Notes under the pieces: generated by a model
Database searches by the model: none
Told to the model about the DNA's origin: nothing
Seen by the model: only the letters and a program-made list of their open reading frames with translations
Assembly (NCBI GenBank): GCA_030145245.1
Contig: JAQYWC010000033.1
Location: forward strand, 1-64,000
DNA: 64,000 nucleotides
Source of the DNA: Desulfobacterium sp.
GTDB taxonomy: Bacteria > Desulfobacterota > Desulfobacteria > Desulfobacterales > Desulfobacteraceae
Reading direction: 5' to 3'
Program-made: the position numbers and the translations under genes
In this document: positions 17,278 through 27,196 of the stretch, one piece after another
Position numbering within the stretch: the first letter of the stretch is position 1
How the letters are laid out: the number at the start of each line of letters is the position of its first letter

Positions 17278-18806
17278 TGGAAACAAACAACGGGAAAGTA
17301 TATCTTATCGGTGCAGGCCCTGGAGATCCGGGCCTTTTGACCATCAAGGCCATGGAGTGTATCCAACAAGCCGATGTGGTCGTCTACGACTATCTTGCAG
17401 CCCCAGTGCTTCTGAAGTATGCAAATCCTGCGGCTGAAATCATATATGTAGGAAAAAAGGGCGGAGACCACACCCTTACCCAGGACAAGATCAGCCAGCT
17501 TCTGGCGGACAAGGGAAAAGAGGGAAACATCGTAGCCCGGCTCAAGGGAGGCGACCCCTTCATCTTTGGCAGGGGCGGAGAAGAGGCAGAGGTTCTCATC
17601 GACCAGGGCGTGGATTTTGAGATCGTGCCCGGTGTGACATCTGCCATTGCAGCGCCTGCCTATGCAGGCATTCCCCTGACCCACCGGGAACACACCTCGT
17701 CCGTATCCCTGATAACGGGTCATGAAGATCCCCTGAAGCAGGAGAGCAGTATCAAGTGGGACGCCCTGGCCAAGAGCGGAAGCACCCTGGTGTTTCTCAT
17801 GGGGGTGAAGAACCTGCCGAACATCACCGAAAACCTGATCAGCAACGGCAAAGCGCCGGATACCCCGGTGGCCCTGGTTCGTTGGGGCACAACAGCCCTC
17901 CAGGAGACCGTTACCGGAACCCTTGAAACCATTGTTGAAGAGGTGAAAAAGGCTAAACTCAAGCCACCTGCGGTCATTGTTGTGGGCAGCGTCGTCACCT
18001 TGAGGGAGAAGATGAACTGGTTCGAATCCCGGCCCCTTCTGGGCAAGACCGTTGTGGTCACCCGGGCAAGGGTCCAGGCAAGCGATCTTGTGACCAGGCT
18101 CTCCAACCTTGGCGCCCGGTGCATCGAGATCCCCACCATACGGGTGGTGGAACCGGAAGACCAGGCCCCCCTTGTCACTTCAATCAATGAAATTTCCGGC
18201 TACGACTGGGTCGTCTTCACCAGCGTCAACGGCGTAAAACACTTTTTCAACACCCTCTACGCCGGAAAAAAAGATGTCCGGGTTCTGGGCCATCTTCAAT
18301 TTGCCTGCATCGGCCCTGCAACCAAGGCCGAGCTTGCAACCCACGGCATCGTGTCTGACATCCTGCCCGAAACCTACCGGGCCGAATCAGTGGTAGAGGC
18401 GTTTTCCGGGGTTGATATAAAGGGCAAGCGCATGCTGCTCCCCAGGGCAAAAGTCGCCCGAACCATCCTACCCGAAGAGCTCGCAGCCATGGGTGCCGAT
18501 GTTGTCGAGGTCACCGCCTACGAGACCGTGGCCGAGAACAATGATCAGGCTACCCTGAAAAGGCTCCTTGAGGCCGAAGAGGTCGACATGGTTACCTTTA
18601 CCAGCTCCTCAACGGTAACCAACTTTAAAGCCATGCTCGAACAGGACGGCGGGGTTGAAATCGGATCCGGGGTAACGGCCGCATGTATCGGACCCATTAC
18701 TGCGGATACGGCAGCTTCCATTGGCATTAATCCTGAAATTGTAGCAACGGAATACACGATTCCGGGGCTTGTGGATGCCATTGTAGACCATATCAGGAAG
18801 AAATAG
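17277..18806 (+). CDS. cobA-hemD: Uroporphyrinogen-III C-methyltransferase/uroporphyrinogen-III synthase fusion
   Basis: A 509-residue two-domain enzyme. Residues 1-245 are the SAM-dependent uroporphyrinogen-III methyltransferase (GAGPGDPGLLTIKA at the start, RLKGGDPFIFGRGGEE later) making precorrin-2; 255-509 are HemD, which closes hydroxymethylbilane to uroporphyrinogen III. With hemC in front, the operon takes porphobilinogen to precorrin-2, the branch point to sirohaem, cobalamin and, in sulfate reducers, the sirohaem-dependent haem route. That last use is inference. Fusion of this kind is common in anaerobes. Confidence 0.94.
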   Translation: METNNGKVYLIGAGPGDPGLLTIKAMECIQQADVVVYDYLAAPVLLKYANPAAEIIYVGKKGGDHTLTQDKISQLLADKGKEGNIVARLKGGDPFIFGRGGEEAEVLIDQGVDFEIVPGVTSAIAAPAYAGIPLTHREHTSSVSLITGHEDPLKQESSIKWDALAKSGSTLVFLMGVKNLPNITENLISNGKAPDTPVALVRWGTTALQETVTGTLETIVEEVKKAKLKPPAVIVVGSVVTLREKMNWFESRPLLGKTVVVTRARVQASDLVTRLSNLGARCIEIPTIRVVEPEDQAPLVTSINEISGYDWVVFTSVNGVKHFFNTLYAGKKDVRVLGHLQFACIGPATKAELATHGIVSDILPETYRAESVVEAFSGVDIKGKRMLLPRAKVARTILPEELAAMGADVVEVTAYETVAENNDQATLKRLLEAEEVDMVTFTSSSTVTNFKAMLEQDGGVEIGSGVTAACIGPITADTAASIGINPEIVATEYTIPGLVDAIVDHIRKK

Positions 18807-18811
18807 AGCAA

Positions 18812-19819
18812 ATGACGTTTTTAAAATCAAACCTGGAGACCCCAGGCCCCATCCATCACCGGGTGAACTACCTTCGTATTTCGGTAACTGACCGGTGTAA
18901 CCTTGCCTGCAGGTACTGCGTCCCAAAGGACCACCTGCCCACCCTCTCCCATAAGGACATCGCACGGTATGAAGAGATCCTCAGGGTCGTCCGGCTGTCC
19001 CGGGATTTAGGTGTTACAAAGGTGAGGATCACCGGGGGAGAGCCCCTGGTGAGGAAAGGTGTCCTGGATTTCATCAGCGAGGTCTCCAGGATGCCCGGGA
19101 TCGAGGATGTCTCCATCACCACCAACGGTGTGCTTCTTCGGAAAAATGCCCATCTCCTGAAGGGATGTGGTATCAAACGATTAAACATCAGCCTTGATAC
19201 CCTTAAACCCGAACGGTTCCGGTTCATTACCGGAAAAAACCTGTTCAAGGAAGTTTGGGGCGGCATCATGGCGGCACATGACCAGGGGCTCACCCCGATC
19301 AAGCTCAACGCCGTGATCATGAGGGGGGTCAACGACGACGAGATCGAAGATCTTGTCGCCCTCACCCGGGACTATCCCTTCCATGTCCGGTTCATCGAAT
19401 ACATGCCCATGGGAAACTCCAAGGTGGACATGGAACAGGAGGTGTTGATCCCCGAGATCCGGGAGAGAATCGAAACCGCCTTCGGCCCCCTTGCACCCGT
19501 TACAAGGGGCGTCCATGATGGCCCGGCCAAGCGCTTCAAGATCGAGAATGCCCCGGGCGAAGTCGGGTTTATCTCCCCCTTGAGTTCCCACTTCTGCCAC
19601 GAGTGCAACCGCCTCAGGCTCACCTCCACCGGCAACCTCAGGCCCTGTTTGCTGAACCCCTATGAAAGGGAGATCCTGCCCTCGATTCGCCAGGGTGCAT
19701 CAGACCATGAGCTCAAGGAGATTATCATGGAAACAGTCCGGAGAAAGCCGGTTTCCCACACCCTGATAACCGACGAGTGTTCCCGGACCACAAGCCAGAT
19801 GTTCACCATTGGCGGATGA
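18812..19819 (+). CDS. moaA: GTP 3',8-cyclase, molybdenum cofactor biosynthesis
   Basis: A 335-residue radical SAM enzyme for the first step of molybdopterin synthesis from GTP. The N-terminal [4Fe-4S] motif is CNLACRYC; RITGGEPLVRKG is the SAM-binding stretch; a second cluster motif, CHECNRLRLTSTGNLRPC, lies near 265-285; and the protein ends in the conserved Gly-Gly needed for activity. It follows cobA/hemD by five bases. Molybdenum or tungsten enzymes such as formate dehydrogenase would be the clients, matching selA elsewhere in the window. Confidence 0.95.
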   Translation: MTFLKSNLETPGPIHHRVNYLRISVTDRCNLACRYCVPKDHLPTLSHKDIARYEEILRVVRLSRDLGVTKVRITGGEPLVRKGVLDFISEVSRMPGIEDVSITTNGVLLRKNAHLLKGCGIKRLNISLDTLKPERFRFITGKNLFKEVWGGIMAAHDQGLTPIKLNAVIMRGVNDDEIEDLVALTRDYPFHVRFIEYMPMGNSKVDMEQEVLIPEIRERIETAFGPLAPVTRGVHDGPAKRFKIENAPGEVGFISPLSSHFCHECNRLRLTSTGNLRPCLLNPYEREILPSIRQGASDHELKEIIMETVRRKPVSHTLITDECSRTTSQMFTIGG

Positions 19820-19842
19820 CACCCATTTGGTGAAAGGCAACT

Positions 19843-20865
19843 ATGAATATTCCAGAATCGATCATCCAAAGACTCGAAGAAAATGAGCAGGTTGCCATAA
19901 AGTTCCACCAGTTGGAAAGCAGCATCCTCAACATCCTCAACTTCCAGGATTTTTTTGAAAACCTGCTCACAAAGATCAGCCAGACCTTCCTGGTTCCACA
20001 TGTATGGATATCCGTGATCGGCGAGAGCCCCATTGCAGGACAAATCCTTGCCATGGAAGACTCGGACCTGCTGAAATCGAAAACTGCTTTTGTCTCCAAG
20101 AGGGATTTCCACACCCTCATCGGGAAGACCCAACGACCGCTCCTGGCCAACACAGGCCTGACCCGGTTTTCCACCCTCTGTCCCCCAAAATCGAGTTACA
20201 GGCTTGGTTCCATGGCCATTGCCCCCATAGCCCTGGACGGGGTTATCATCGGAAGCCTGAATCAAGGCGACATGGACCCGGACAGGTTCATGCCGGGCAT
20301 CGACACGGACCTGTTGGAACGCCTGTCCCTGAAGATATCCCTGTGCCTCTCCAACGTGGCAGCCCATGAACGGCTAAAGCACCTGGCCTTCCACGATCCC
20401 CTTACAGGGCTCTTGAACAGGCGGGTCATGGAGACCATGCTGGAACAGGAGTATGAGCGGTCGAAGCGATACCTCTCTCCCCTGTCGGTCATATTCCTTG
20501 ATATGGACGATTTCAAGGGGATTAACGACACCTTTGGCCACGACCAGGGGGATAGGGCCCTGATCCATCTATCCCGGGCGCTTACCGCTGAAAAACGCAC
20601 CAACGACATCGTGGCCCGCTTTGCAGGGGACGAGTTCGTGGTGATCCTCCCATCCACAATCCAGGCTGAGGCCACCCACTATATCCAAAGGGTGAAAGCG
20701 ATCCTTGCTGAGCAATCCGTAAGCACGGTCGATGCTAACTTTTACGTGAACTTCAGCTCAGGGATTGCATCCGTTCCAGACCCGGAAGCTGATATTTCCT
20801 CATCCACAGCGCTTTTAAAGCTGGCTGACCAGCGCCTCTACCAGGCAAAAAAAAAGAGACCCTGA
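19843..20865 (+). CDS. DUF484-GGDEF diguanylate cyclase
   Basis: A 340-residue soluble signalling protein. Residues 10-175 match DUF484, a GAF-like sensor (IIGSLNQGDMDPDRFMPG is the typical end of that domain), and 185-340 a GGDEF domain. The signature reads AGDEF rather than GGDEF, a change tolerated by several active cyclases, and an RTND inhibition site lies five residues before it. It is the last gene of the hemC operon. Its final 19 bases overlap the intrinsic terminator that serves the opposite ribosomal operon. Confidence 0.88.
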   Translation: MNIPESIIQRLEENEQVAIKFHQLESSILNILNFQDFFENLLTKISQTFLVPHVWISVIGESPIAGQILAMEDSDLLKSKTAFVSKRDFHTLIGKTQRPLLANTGLTRFSTLCPPKSSYRLGSMAIAPIALDGVIIGSLNQGDMDPDRFMPGIDTDLLERLSLKISLCLSNVAAHERLKHLAFHDPLTGLLNRRVMETMLEQEYERSKRYLSPLSVIFLDMDDFKGINDTFGHDQGDRALIHLSRALTAEKRTNDIVARFAGDEFVVILPSTIQAEATHYIQRVKAILAEQSVSTVDANFYVNFSSGIASVPDPEADISSSTALLKLADQRLYQAKKKRP

Positions 20866-20890
20866 CAGGTTAGCACCTGGCAGGGTCTCT
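20847..20890 (-). terminator. Intrinsic terminator of the ribosomal protein operon
   Basis: AGAGACCCTGCCAGGT and ACCTGTCAGGGTCTCT (minus strand; 20890-20875 and 20870-20855) form a 16-bp stem with one mismatch and a four-base loop. A run of nine T follows on the minus strand (20855-20847). It lies 40 bases after the rplQ stop and inside the end of the opposing GGDEF gene. Confidence 0.92.
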
Positions 20891-20929
20891 CTATTGCACT
20901 GTGGCAGAGCCGTTTAAACCGAAATGGTT

Positions 20930-21292
20930 TTAGGCTTCATCACATATAAGTTCGATCATTGTCATTGGGGCGGCATCACCGGATCGAAGACCCAGTTTGA
21001 TGATTCTGGTATAGCCACCCTGTCGGCTGCCGAATTTTGAAGCAGCGTCATTAAAAAGCTGATGCACGACATCTTTCTCCCGGATTACGGCAAACGCCTG
21101 GCGTCTTGCATGGAGGTCACCCCTCTTTGCAAGGGTCACCATCTTGTCAGCAAGTTTTCTGAGTTCCTTGGCCTTAGCCTCGGTTGTCGTAATTTTGCTG
21201 TGTTTGAATAGGGAGGTCACCATGTTTCTGAACATGGCCTTTCTGTGGCTTGACGTACGGTTCAGTTTAACGCCTGATTTTCTATGTCTCAT
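20930..21292 (-). CDS. rplQ: 50S ribosomal protein L17
   Basis: A 120-residue large-subunit protein, full length, starting [20 protein letters not shown], the family signature. It lies at the bottom of the large subunit near the exit tunnel. It is the last gene of the alpha operon, eight bases after rpoA, and is followed by a strong intrinsic terminator. The family call is certain. Confidence 0.98.
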   Translation of the reverse strand: MRHRKSGVKLNRTSSHRKAMFRNMVTSLFKHSKITTTEAKAKELRKLADKMVTLAKRGDLHARRQAFAVIREKDVVHQLFNDAASKFGSRQGGYTRIIKLGLRSGDAAPMTMIELICDEA

Positions 21293-21300
21293 GGGAAATT

Positions 21301-22323
21301 TTACTCTCCTTCCTTAGTTTGATCCTCTTCTGGAGGCTCAAATCCTTCCAGATCCATGCCCAGGGTGAGGTCCATGGAAGTGAGAACCTCTTTGATCTCA
21401 TTTAAGGATTTTCTTCCAAAGTTTTTCGTTTTGAGCATTTCATTGTCTGTTTTCTGAACAAGTTGATAGATCTTGTAAATCTGCGCATTCTTTAGACAGT
21501 TGGAACTTCTGACAGACAGTTCCAGCTCATCGACGCTTCTGTAGAGGTTCTCGTTGAAAGTCTTTTCCGCGCCCTCATGTTCTTTCTCAACCTGTTCAGG
21601 CTCAAGATCCTCGTCAAAGCTGATAAAGGGATTCATCTGCTCTTTAAGGATCTTTGCTGCATATGCGACTGAATCTTCAGGAGTAACGCTGCCATCGGTC
21701 CATACTTCCATCGTCAGCTTGTCATAATCTGTCTTCTGCCCAATTCGGGAAGCACCAACAACAAATTTAACACGCTTGATGGGCGAAAAGACGCTGTCGA
21801 TTGGAATAGTTCCCACCGGGGCTTCGTCATCCTTGTTGGCAGCAGAAAGCGTATAACCTTTGCCGGTTTTGACACCCATGTCCATCACAAGCTCTCCACC
21901 CTTGGAAACGGTGGCAATGTGCTGTTCAGGGTTGAGTACCTCCACATGGCCGTCACTGCTCACAATGTCAGCCGCAGTGACGATTTTTTCACCTTTGACA
22001 TTAAGGCTCAACACCTTGTCAGCAGGGTCGTCAACCTTAAGCTTGACCTCTTTGAGGTTCATGATGATCTCGGAAACATCCTCACGGACGTCTGAGACTA
22101 CACTGTACTCATGGAGGGCTTTATCAAACTTTACCGAAACGATGGCTGCGCCGTACAGAGATGAAAGAATAATTCTCCTGAGAGAATTACCGATTGTTAT
22201 TCCAAAGCCCTTTTCAAGGGGCTCACACACGAATTTTCCGTATGTTGAGGTTGTGGTAACCGCAACCCTTTCCGGCATGATCATGTCACGCCAGTTCATA
22301 TATACAAGTTCATCTGATGACAT
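21301..22323 (-). CDS. rpoA: RNA polymerase alpha subunit
   Basis: A 340-residue subunit that dimerises to nucleate RNA polymerase assembly. The N-terminal domain (about 20-245, with [16 protein letters not shown]-type motif) and the C-terminal domain (about 265-330, [15 protein letters not shown], which binds UP elements and activators) are both present, joined by an acidic linker. It lies between rpsD and rplQ as in the standard alpha operon. The length is slightly above that of the E. coli protein. Confidence 0.98.
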   Translation of the reverse strand: MSSDELVYMNWRDMIMPERVAVTTTSTYGKFVCEPLEKGFGITIGNSLRRIILSSLYGAAIVSVKFDKALHEYSVVSDVREDVSEIIMNLKEVKLKVDDPADKVLSLNVKGEKIVTAADIVSSDGHVEVLNPEQHIATVSKGGELVMDMGVKTGKGYTLSAANKDDEAPVGTIPIDSVFSPIKRVKFVVGASRIGQKTDYDKLTMEVWTDGSVTPEDSVAYAAKILKEQMNPFISFDEDLEPEQVEKEHEGAEKTFNENLYRSVDELELSVRSSNCLKNAQIYKIYQLVQKTDNEMLKTKNFGRKSLNEIKEVLTSMDLTLGMDLEGFEPPEEDQTKEGE

Positions 22324-22367
22324 TGTTTATCTCCTGGTATAGATCTTACGGACAAACTGTGGCTCTA

Positions 22368-22994
22368 CTATTTCGAGTAAAGCTCTACGATCAGCTGTTC
22401 CTGTATGGGCAGGGTAACATCTTCCCTTGTGGGCATCCCTTTTACCACACCTTTAAAACCATCTTTATCAAGCTCGAGCCACTGGGGCACGCCGCGTCGC
22501 ACAACCGTATCCAAGGAATCGGTAATGGCCAGAACGGTTCTGCTCTTTTCCTTGAGTTCGATCACATCACCTGTCTTAATGACATATGAGGGGATATTCA
22601 CCTTTTTGCCATTGATAACAAAGTGGTTATGCTTTACAAAATGACGTCCCTGGGTCCTGGAGCTTGTGAACCCGAGCCTGAAAACGACATTGTCCAGGCG
22701 GCGCTCCAGGAGGCTCAGCAGGTTCTCACCGGTGATACCCTTCTGGGAGTCCGCTTTTTTGAAGATGATACGGAACTGCTTCTCACCGATTCCGTAAATT
22801 CTTCTAACCTTCTGTTTCTCTCGAAGCTGGATTCCGTAGTCGGAGTGCTTCATGCGCCTCTGACCATGCTGGCCCGGGGGATATCCTCTTCTGTCAAAAC
22901 TACATTTATCTGAAAAGCACCGATCACCCTTCAAAAATAGCTTCATATTCTCGCGTCTGCATTGACGGCAAACAGATCCTCTATAACGTGACAA
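22368..22994 (-). CDS. rpsD: 30S ribosomal protein S4
   Basis: A 208-residue primary 16S rRNA-binding protein needed early in 30S assembly. The N-terminal cysteines (C9, C12 and a second pair near 26 and 31) show the zinc-binding form. The S4 RNA-binding domain is in the middle. The start is TTG with GGAGG upstream. In E. coli S4 represses its own alpha operon; here possible alternative hairpins lie just before the gene (23026-23072). Confidence 0.97.
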   Translation of the reverse strand: MSRYRGSVCRQCRRENMKLFLKGDRCFSDKCSFDRRGYPPGQHGQRRMKHSDYGIQLREKQKVRRIYGIGEKQFRIIFKKADSQKGITGENLLSLLERRLDNVVFRLGFTSSRTQGRHFVKHNHFVINGKKVNIPSYVIKTGDVIELKEKSRTVLAITDSLDTVVRRGVPQWLELDKDGFKGVVKGMPTREDVTLPIQEQLIVELYSK

Positions 22995-23025
22995 CGTTTT
23001 CCTCCTTTAAAAATCTTTTCAGCAC

Positions 23026-23072
23026 GATCCCCAGGGGAACCTGATCCCGTGGGGATCTGATAAACGGATCAG
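23026..23072 (-). promoter_or_regulatory. Mutually exclusive hairpins before rpsD
   Basis: In the rpsK-rpsD gap GATCCCCA (23026-23033) pairs with TGGGGATC (23050-23057), while CTGATCC (23041-23047) pairs with GGATCAG (23066-23072), and CTGAT (23057-23061) can pair with ATCAG (23068-23072). These cannot all form at once. The element begins at the rpsK stop codon and ends 32 bases before the rpsD start. A regulatory role is inferred. Confidence 0.45.
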
Positions 23073-23464
23073 ACCCTTCTTCTCTTAGGTGGTCGGCATC
23101 CGTTGTGAGGAACAGGGGTTACATCCTTAATAAAGGAGATATTGAAACCCTGGGCATGGAGTGCCCGAAGGGCAGATTCCCTGCCTGCACCCGGTCCTTT
23201 TACGTACACACTGACATTCTTCATGCCGTGCTCCATCGCTTTGGCACCGGCATCCTCTGCAGCAAGCTTAGCTGCAAAGGGAGTGCTCTTCCTGGAACCC
23301 TTGAACCCCTGAATTCCTGAACTGGACCAGGAAATGGTGTTGCCGAGCTCATCGGTGATGGTCACGATTGTGTTGTTAAATGTGCTCTGAATATGTACGA
23401 CTCCGGTGGAGATATTCTTTTTAACTCTTTTTTTTGTTACACTCTTCTTAGTCTTCTTGGCCAT
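23069..23464 (-). CDS. rpsK: 30S ribosomal protein S11
   Basis: A 131-residue platform protein contacting 16S rRNA and the mRNA exit (E-site) region. The C-terminal signature [18 protein letters not shown] is intact, including the asparagine-glycine pair that forms isoaspartate in other bacteria. It is placed between rpsM and rpsD. The extended lysine-rich N-terminus is usual for the family. Confidence 0.98.
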   Translation of the reverse strand: MAKKTKKSVTKKRVKKNISTGVVHIQSTFNNTIVTITDELGNTISWSSSGIQGFKGSRKSTPFAAKLAAEDAGAKAMEHGMKNVSVYVKGPGAGRESALRALHAQGFNISFIKDVTPVPHNGCRPPKRRRV

Positions 23465-23514
23465 GACTTAGCAATGCCTCCTAATTCGTAGGATAGGTAA
23501 TGTTCCTATCGTCC

Positions 23515-23883
23515 CTACTTCTTCTTCTTAACAGCAGCCCTTTTAGGACCTTTTCGGGTCCTTGCATTTGTGCTGGTCCTCTGACCATGACACGGTAGGG
23601 ATTTACGATGACGGAGGCCACGATAACATCCCAGATCCATAAGTCGCTTGATGTTCATTGAGACTTGGGTTCTCAGCTCACCCTCAACCTTGAAATCGCT
23701 GTCAATGACCTTTCTGATATCATTGACCTGCTCTTCGGTGAGGAGGTCTGACTTGAGTGTAGGATTGATCCCAACCTTTGCAAGTATCTCTTTGGATCGG
23801 GTTCTTCCAATACCATAGATATAGGTTAGAGCGATCTCTACGTGTTTATTTCTCGGTAAATCTACGCCTGCAATTCTTGCCAC
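23515..23883 (-). CDS. rpsM: 30S ribosomal protein S13
   Basis: A 122-residue head protein that contacts P-site tRNA and bridges to L5. It begins [26 protein letters not shown] and ends in a lysine-rich tail. The start codon is GTG. It follows rpmJ by eleven bases and opens the alpha operon proper. Confidence 0.98.
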   Translation of the reverse strand: MARIAGVDLPRNKHVEIALTYIYGIGRTRSKEILAKVGINPTLKSDLLTEEQVNDIRKVIDSDFKVEGELRTQVSMNIKRLMDLGCYRGLRHRKSLPCHGQRTSTNARTRKGPKRAAVKKKK

Positions 23884-23894
23884 GCTTTTCCCCC

Positions 23895-24008
23895 CTATCC
23901 CTGCCTCTGGTTATGACGTTTATTTATACAGATTACCCTGACGACTCCGCGCCTCCGGATAACCTTGCAATCTTTACAAATCTTTTTAACAGATGCTCTG
24001 ACTTTCAT
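23895..24008 (-). CDS. rpmJ: 50S ribosomal protein L36
   Basis: A 37-residue protein: [20 protein letters not shown] at the start, then a short tail ending in RQG. The Cys-x2-Cys pair, a later Cys and His give the zinc-binding form. It sits between infA and rpsM, as usual. The ATG at 24008 gives the canonical N-terminus. Confidence 0.97.
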   Translation of the reverse strand: MKVRASVKKICKDCKVIRRRGVVRVICINKRHNQRQG

Positions 24009-24052
24009 CTTATCATACTCCTAGTGTACCCCTTGTGGCGGAGTACCCTGTT

Positions 24053-24271
24053 CTATTTATAGCGATATGTAATCCGGCCCCTTGTCAGATCGTACGGCGA
24101 GAGCTCGACGGTGACCTTGTCACCAGGCAAAATTTTGATGAAGTGCATTCTCATTTTACCTGAAATGTGGGCAAGGAGCTGATGTTTATTCTCAAGCTCG
24201 ACCTTGAACATGGCGTTGGGCAGCGTTTCAAGTACCGTCCCTTCAACCTTAATGGCTTCTTCCTTTGCCAT
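24053..24271 (-). CDS. infA: Translation initiation factor IF-1
   Basis: A 72-residue OB-fold protein, exactly the normal length, that occupies the 30S A site during initiation. The sequence [20 protein letters not shown] is typical, as is the RGRITYRYK end. It sits directly between secY and rpmJ; the adk and map genes that often occupy this position are absent. Confidence 0.98.
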   Translation of the reverse strand: MAKEEAIKVEGTVLETLPNAMFKVELENKHQLLAHISGKMRMHFIKILPGDKVTVELSPYDLTRGRITYRYK

Positions 24272-24324
24272 ACTATATTCCCCTTCGCGTATCTTTATTA
24301 TGTGTCGGTGAGTTAATGTTCGGT

Positions 24325-25638
24325 TTATCTTCTTGACTTAACACTGCCTGATTTTCCCAGAAACCCTTCGTAGTTCCTTGTGATGAGGTGGGATTCTATC
24401 TGGGATATCGTATCAATAGATACACCAACGACAATAAGAAGAGCGGTTCCACCGAAGTAGAAAGGTACATTGAATTTGGTCATCAACATTGTAGGTAACA
24501 CACACACAAGCGAGACATAAACAGCCCCACCCATGGTTACCCTTGTCAACACCCTGTCAATATACTCGGCCGTCCTCTTGCCCGGTCTGATACCCGGTAT
24601 ATAGCCACCGTTCTTCTTCATGTTCTCAGCCACATCCTCCGGATTGAAGGTCACAGCGGTATAAAAGAAACAGAAGAAGACAATAAATCCGATATATATC
24701 AGATTATAGACAATTGTGCCAGGACTCATGGCCGCAGCCACCGTCTTCATGATCGGAAGATCAATGAAGTTTGCCAGGGTCGCGGGAAACATGATGATGG
24801 ACGAGGCAAAGATCGGCGGTATAACACCTGCCGTATTGATCTTCAACGGAAGGTGGGAACTCTGCCCCCCGTACATCTTCCGGCCCACCACCCGTTTGGC
24901 GTATTGGACCGGGATCCTGCGCTGGGCAGTCTCAAAAAAGATGATGGCTGCCACAACGGCAACCATAAGGACCACCAGAATGATCATGGCAAAGACCCCC
25001 ATCTCCCCGGTCGAAACCAAACGAAGGGTATTGACGATGGCTACGGGCATATTTGCAACGATGCCGGCAAAGATGATGAGGGAGATACCGTTTCCGATCC
25101 CCCTCTCCGTAATCTGCTCGCCGAGCCACATGATAAAGGCCGTACCTGCGGTCAGGGTAATCACGGTCAAAAGCCTGAATCCCCAGCCGGGGTAAAGCAC
25201 AATGGGTGCCCCGGCCGGAGATGTCATGCTTTCAAGACCCACGCTGATCCCAAATCCCTGGATCAGACTCAGTACAACAGTTCCGTACCGTGTGTACTGG
25301 GTGATTCTTTTCCTGCCCTGTTCTCCCTCCTTGGACAACTGCTCAAGATGGGGGATTACAACCGTCATCAACTGAAGTATGATTGATGCGCTGATATAGG
25401 GCATGATTCCCAGCGCAAACACCGAGAGCCTGTCCAGAGCCCCTCCTGAGAACATGTTGAACATCGCAAAAAGAGTGCCCCTGGCATTGTCGAAAAACGA
25501 CGCAAGCGCTGCTCCGTCAATACCTGGCGTTGGAACATGAACTCCCACACGATAGACAAATAGAAGAGCGAATGTGATCAAAAGCTTTCTTTTCAGCTCA
25601 GGAAGTTTGAGTATGTTCTGGTATCCGCGCTCAATCAT
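24325..25638 (-). CDS. secY: Protein translocase channel subunit SecY
   Basis: A 437-residue inner-membrane channel with ten membrane segments that, with SecE and SecG, moves unfolded proteins across or into the membrane. The signatures [10 protein letters not shown] near the N-terminus, [15 protein letters not shown] and the cytoplasmic loop [16 protein letters not shown] are present. It follows rplO by 21 bases, its usual place at the end of the spc operon. SecE is encoded in this window at 48826-49218. Confidence 0.97.
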   Translation of the reverse strand: MIERGYQNILKLPELKRKLLITFALLFVYRVGVHVPTPGIDGAALASFFDNARGTLFAMFNMFSGGALDRLSVFALGIMPYISASIILQLMTVVIPHLEQLSKEGEQGRKRITQYTRYGTVVLSLIQGFGISVGLESMTSPAGAPIVLYPGWGFRLLTVITLTAGTAFIMWLGEQITERGIGNGISLIIFAGIVANMPVAIVNTLRLVSTGEMGVFAMIILVVLMVAVVAAIIFFETAQRRIPVQYAKRVVGRKMYGGQSSHLPLKINTAGVIPPIFASSIIMFPATLANFIDLPIMKTVAAAMSPGTIVYNLIYIGFIVFFCFFYTAVTFNPEDVAENMKKNGGYIPGIRPGKRTAEYIDRVLTRVTMGGAVYVSLVCVLPTMLMTKFNVPFYFGGTALLIVVGVSIDTISQIESHLITRNYEGFLGKSGSVKSRR

Positions 25639-25659
25639 TTATAAAAACCTCAGATTCAA

Positions 25660-26097
25660 TTAGTTTTCAATAGTTCCGCCAGCAGATTCGATCTTCTCTC
25701 TGGCGGACTTGCTGACAAGGCACTGCTTCAGGGAAAATGATTTTGAAACCTCCCCGTTGCCGAGCACCTTGACCTTGTCAAACCCACCTTTGATGAGTCC
25801 GATCTCCTTGAGGGCAGCCACATCGATCACAGCCTTATCCTCAAACCGGTCAAGGTCTGTCACGTTAACGATGGAAACCTTTTTGGCCAGGACGTTCTTG
25901 AATCCCCGTTTGGGAAGACGTCTGTGAAGGGGCATCTGACCACCTTCAAATCCTGGTCGCACACCACCGCCGGAGCGCTGGTTATGGCCCTTGTTACCCC
26001 GGGTGGCTGTTCCGCCCATCCCAGAGCCCGGACCTCTACCAATCCGTTTTCTTTTCTTTCGGCTTCCCTCGGAAGGTGCCAGTTCATGAAGCTTCAT
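25660..26097 (-). CDS. rplO: 50S ribosomal protein L15
   Basis: A 145-residue late-assembly protein of the large subunit. It starts MKLHELAPSEGSRKKRKRIG with the glycine- and arginine-rich extended N-terminus (GNKGHNQRSGGGVRPGFEGG) that threads into 23S rRNA. It is adjacent to rpmD with a one-base gap. Confidence 0.98.
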   Translation of the reverse strand: MKLHELAPSEGSRKKRKRIGRGPGSGMGGTATRGNKGHNQRSGGGVRPGFEGGQMPLHRRLPKRGFKNVLAKKVSIVNVTDLDRFEDKAVIDVAALKEIGLIKGGFDKVKVLGNGEVSKSFSLKQCLVSKSAREKIESAGGTIEN

Positions 26098-26098
26098 T

Positions 26099-26281
26099 CT
26101 ATGCCTCCTCCACAGTTACAAGATGGGGAACCTTCTTAACCATTCCTATAATTGCAGGGTTATTCTTATGCTCAACTGTCATATGCATTCTTTTCAAGCC
26201 AAGGGCACGAACGATCTTCCTATGCTTTTCAGGACGCCCGACCAGGCTTCTGGTCTGTGTAATTTTCAGTTTACCTGACAT
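26099..26281 (-). CDS. rpmD: 50S ribosomal protein L30
   Basis: A 60-residue protein of the normal bacterial length, with the [17 protein letters not shown] signature. It lies between rpsE and rplO as in the standard spc operon. Confidence 0.97.
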   Translation of the reverse strand: MSGKLKITQTRSLVGRPEKHRKIVRALGLKRMHMTVEHKNNPAIIGMVKKVPHLVTVEEA

Positions 26282-26296
26282 TTCAAGCCTCTTTCG

Positions 26297-26791
26297 TTAA
26301 ATGTCTTCAGGACGGAGGCCACGTCTTTTGGCAACCTCTTCCTTGGTTTCGAGTGACTGAAGTCCGGCCATGGTGGCTCGGACAACGTTGTGGGTGTTGT
26401 TGGTACCGATGCACTTTGTAAGAATATCGGTAACACCCGCAGCCTCAAGAACCGCTCGAACGCCTCCGCCTGCGATAACACCCGTACCGGGAGATGCCGG
26501 TTTGAGCATGACCTTACCGGCTCCGGCCCGTCCCACGATCTCGAAGGGAATGGTTCCATCGAGAATGGAGACCTTTACCATGGCTTTTTTGGCCTTATCA
26601 AGGCCTTTTCGAATGGCTTCCGGAACCTCGCCGGCCTTGCCAAGTCCGTAGCCGACACTACCCTGTCCGTCGCCTACAACCACAAGGGCGCTGAAGCTGA
26701 AATTTCTACCACCCTTTACAACCTTTGCAACCCTATTGATCTTGACAACCTTGTCTATCAATAGGTTTTCATCTGTCTGATTATGTGCCAA
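26297..26791 (-). CDS. rpsE: 30S ribosomal protein S5
   Basis: A 164-residue protein of the decoding fidelity region, where altered forms give ribosomal ambiguity. It has the double-stranded RNA-binding fold ([20 protein letters not shown]) and the C-terminal domain with GIKxxxDI-like features. The start codon is TTG, preceded by an AAGGAGGAG site. It is placed between rplR and rpmD. Confidence 0.97.
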   Translation of the reverse strand: MAHNQTDENLLIDKVVKINRVAKVVKGGRNFSFSALVVVGDGQGSVGYGLGKAGEVPEAIRKGLDKAKKAMVKVSILDGTIPFEIVGRAGAGKVMLKPASPGTGVIAGGGVRAVLEAAGVTDILTKCIGTNNTHNVVRATMAGLQSLETKEEVAKRRGLRPEDI

Positions 26792-26806
26792 GGGGACTCC
26801 TCCTTA

Positions 26807-27175
26807 TTAGAAATTCAGCCCGGCTTCCCGAGCTCCGTCTGAAAGTGCTTTTACGCGTCCATGATAGAGGAAACCGTTCCGGTCGAAAACAACCTTGGTA
26901 ATCCCCTTTTCAAGAGCCCTCTTGCCGACCAGCTTTCCGATTGCAGCGGCCGCATCCTTTCCAGTAACCTTATCGTTGTTTTCCTTGAAGTCGCCATCTA
27001 GCGTTGAAGCGGCTGCAAGCGTAGCACCCTTGACATCATCGATGACCTGGGCGTACATGTGAGCTGCACTTCTGAAAACACAGAGTCTGGGACGCTCTTC
27101 TGTCCCAGTAATTCTCTTCCTGATTCTCTTCTGTCTTTTAAGCCTTGAAGCAAGCCTTGTAGATTTATTTGCCAT
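26807..27175 (-). CDS. rplR: 50S ribosomal protein L18
   Basis: A 122-residue 5S rRNA-binding protein of the central protuberance, with the basic N-terminus ending in RPRLCVFRS and the C-terminal [26 protein letters not shown]-type signature. It is full length and lies between rplF and rpsE. Confidence 0.98.
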   Translation of the reverse strand: MANKSTRLASRLKRQKRIRKRITGTEERPRLCVFRSAAHMYAQVIDDVKGATLAAASTLDGDFKENNDKVTGKDAAAAIGKLVGKRALEKGITKVVFDRNGFLYHGRVKALSDGAREAGLNF

Positions 27176-27196
27176 AATAGTCTATTCCTGGTTTGG

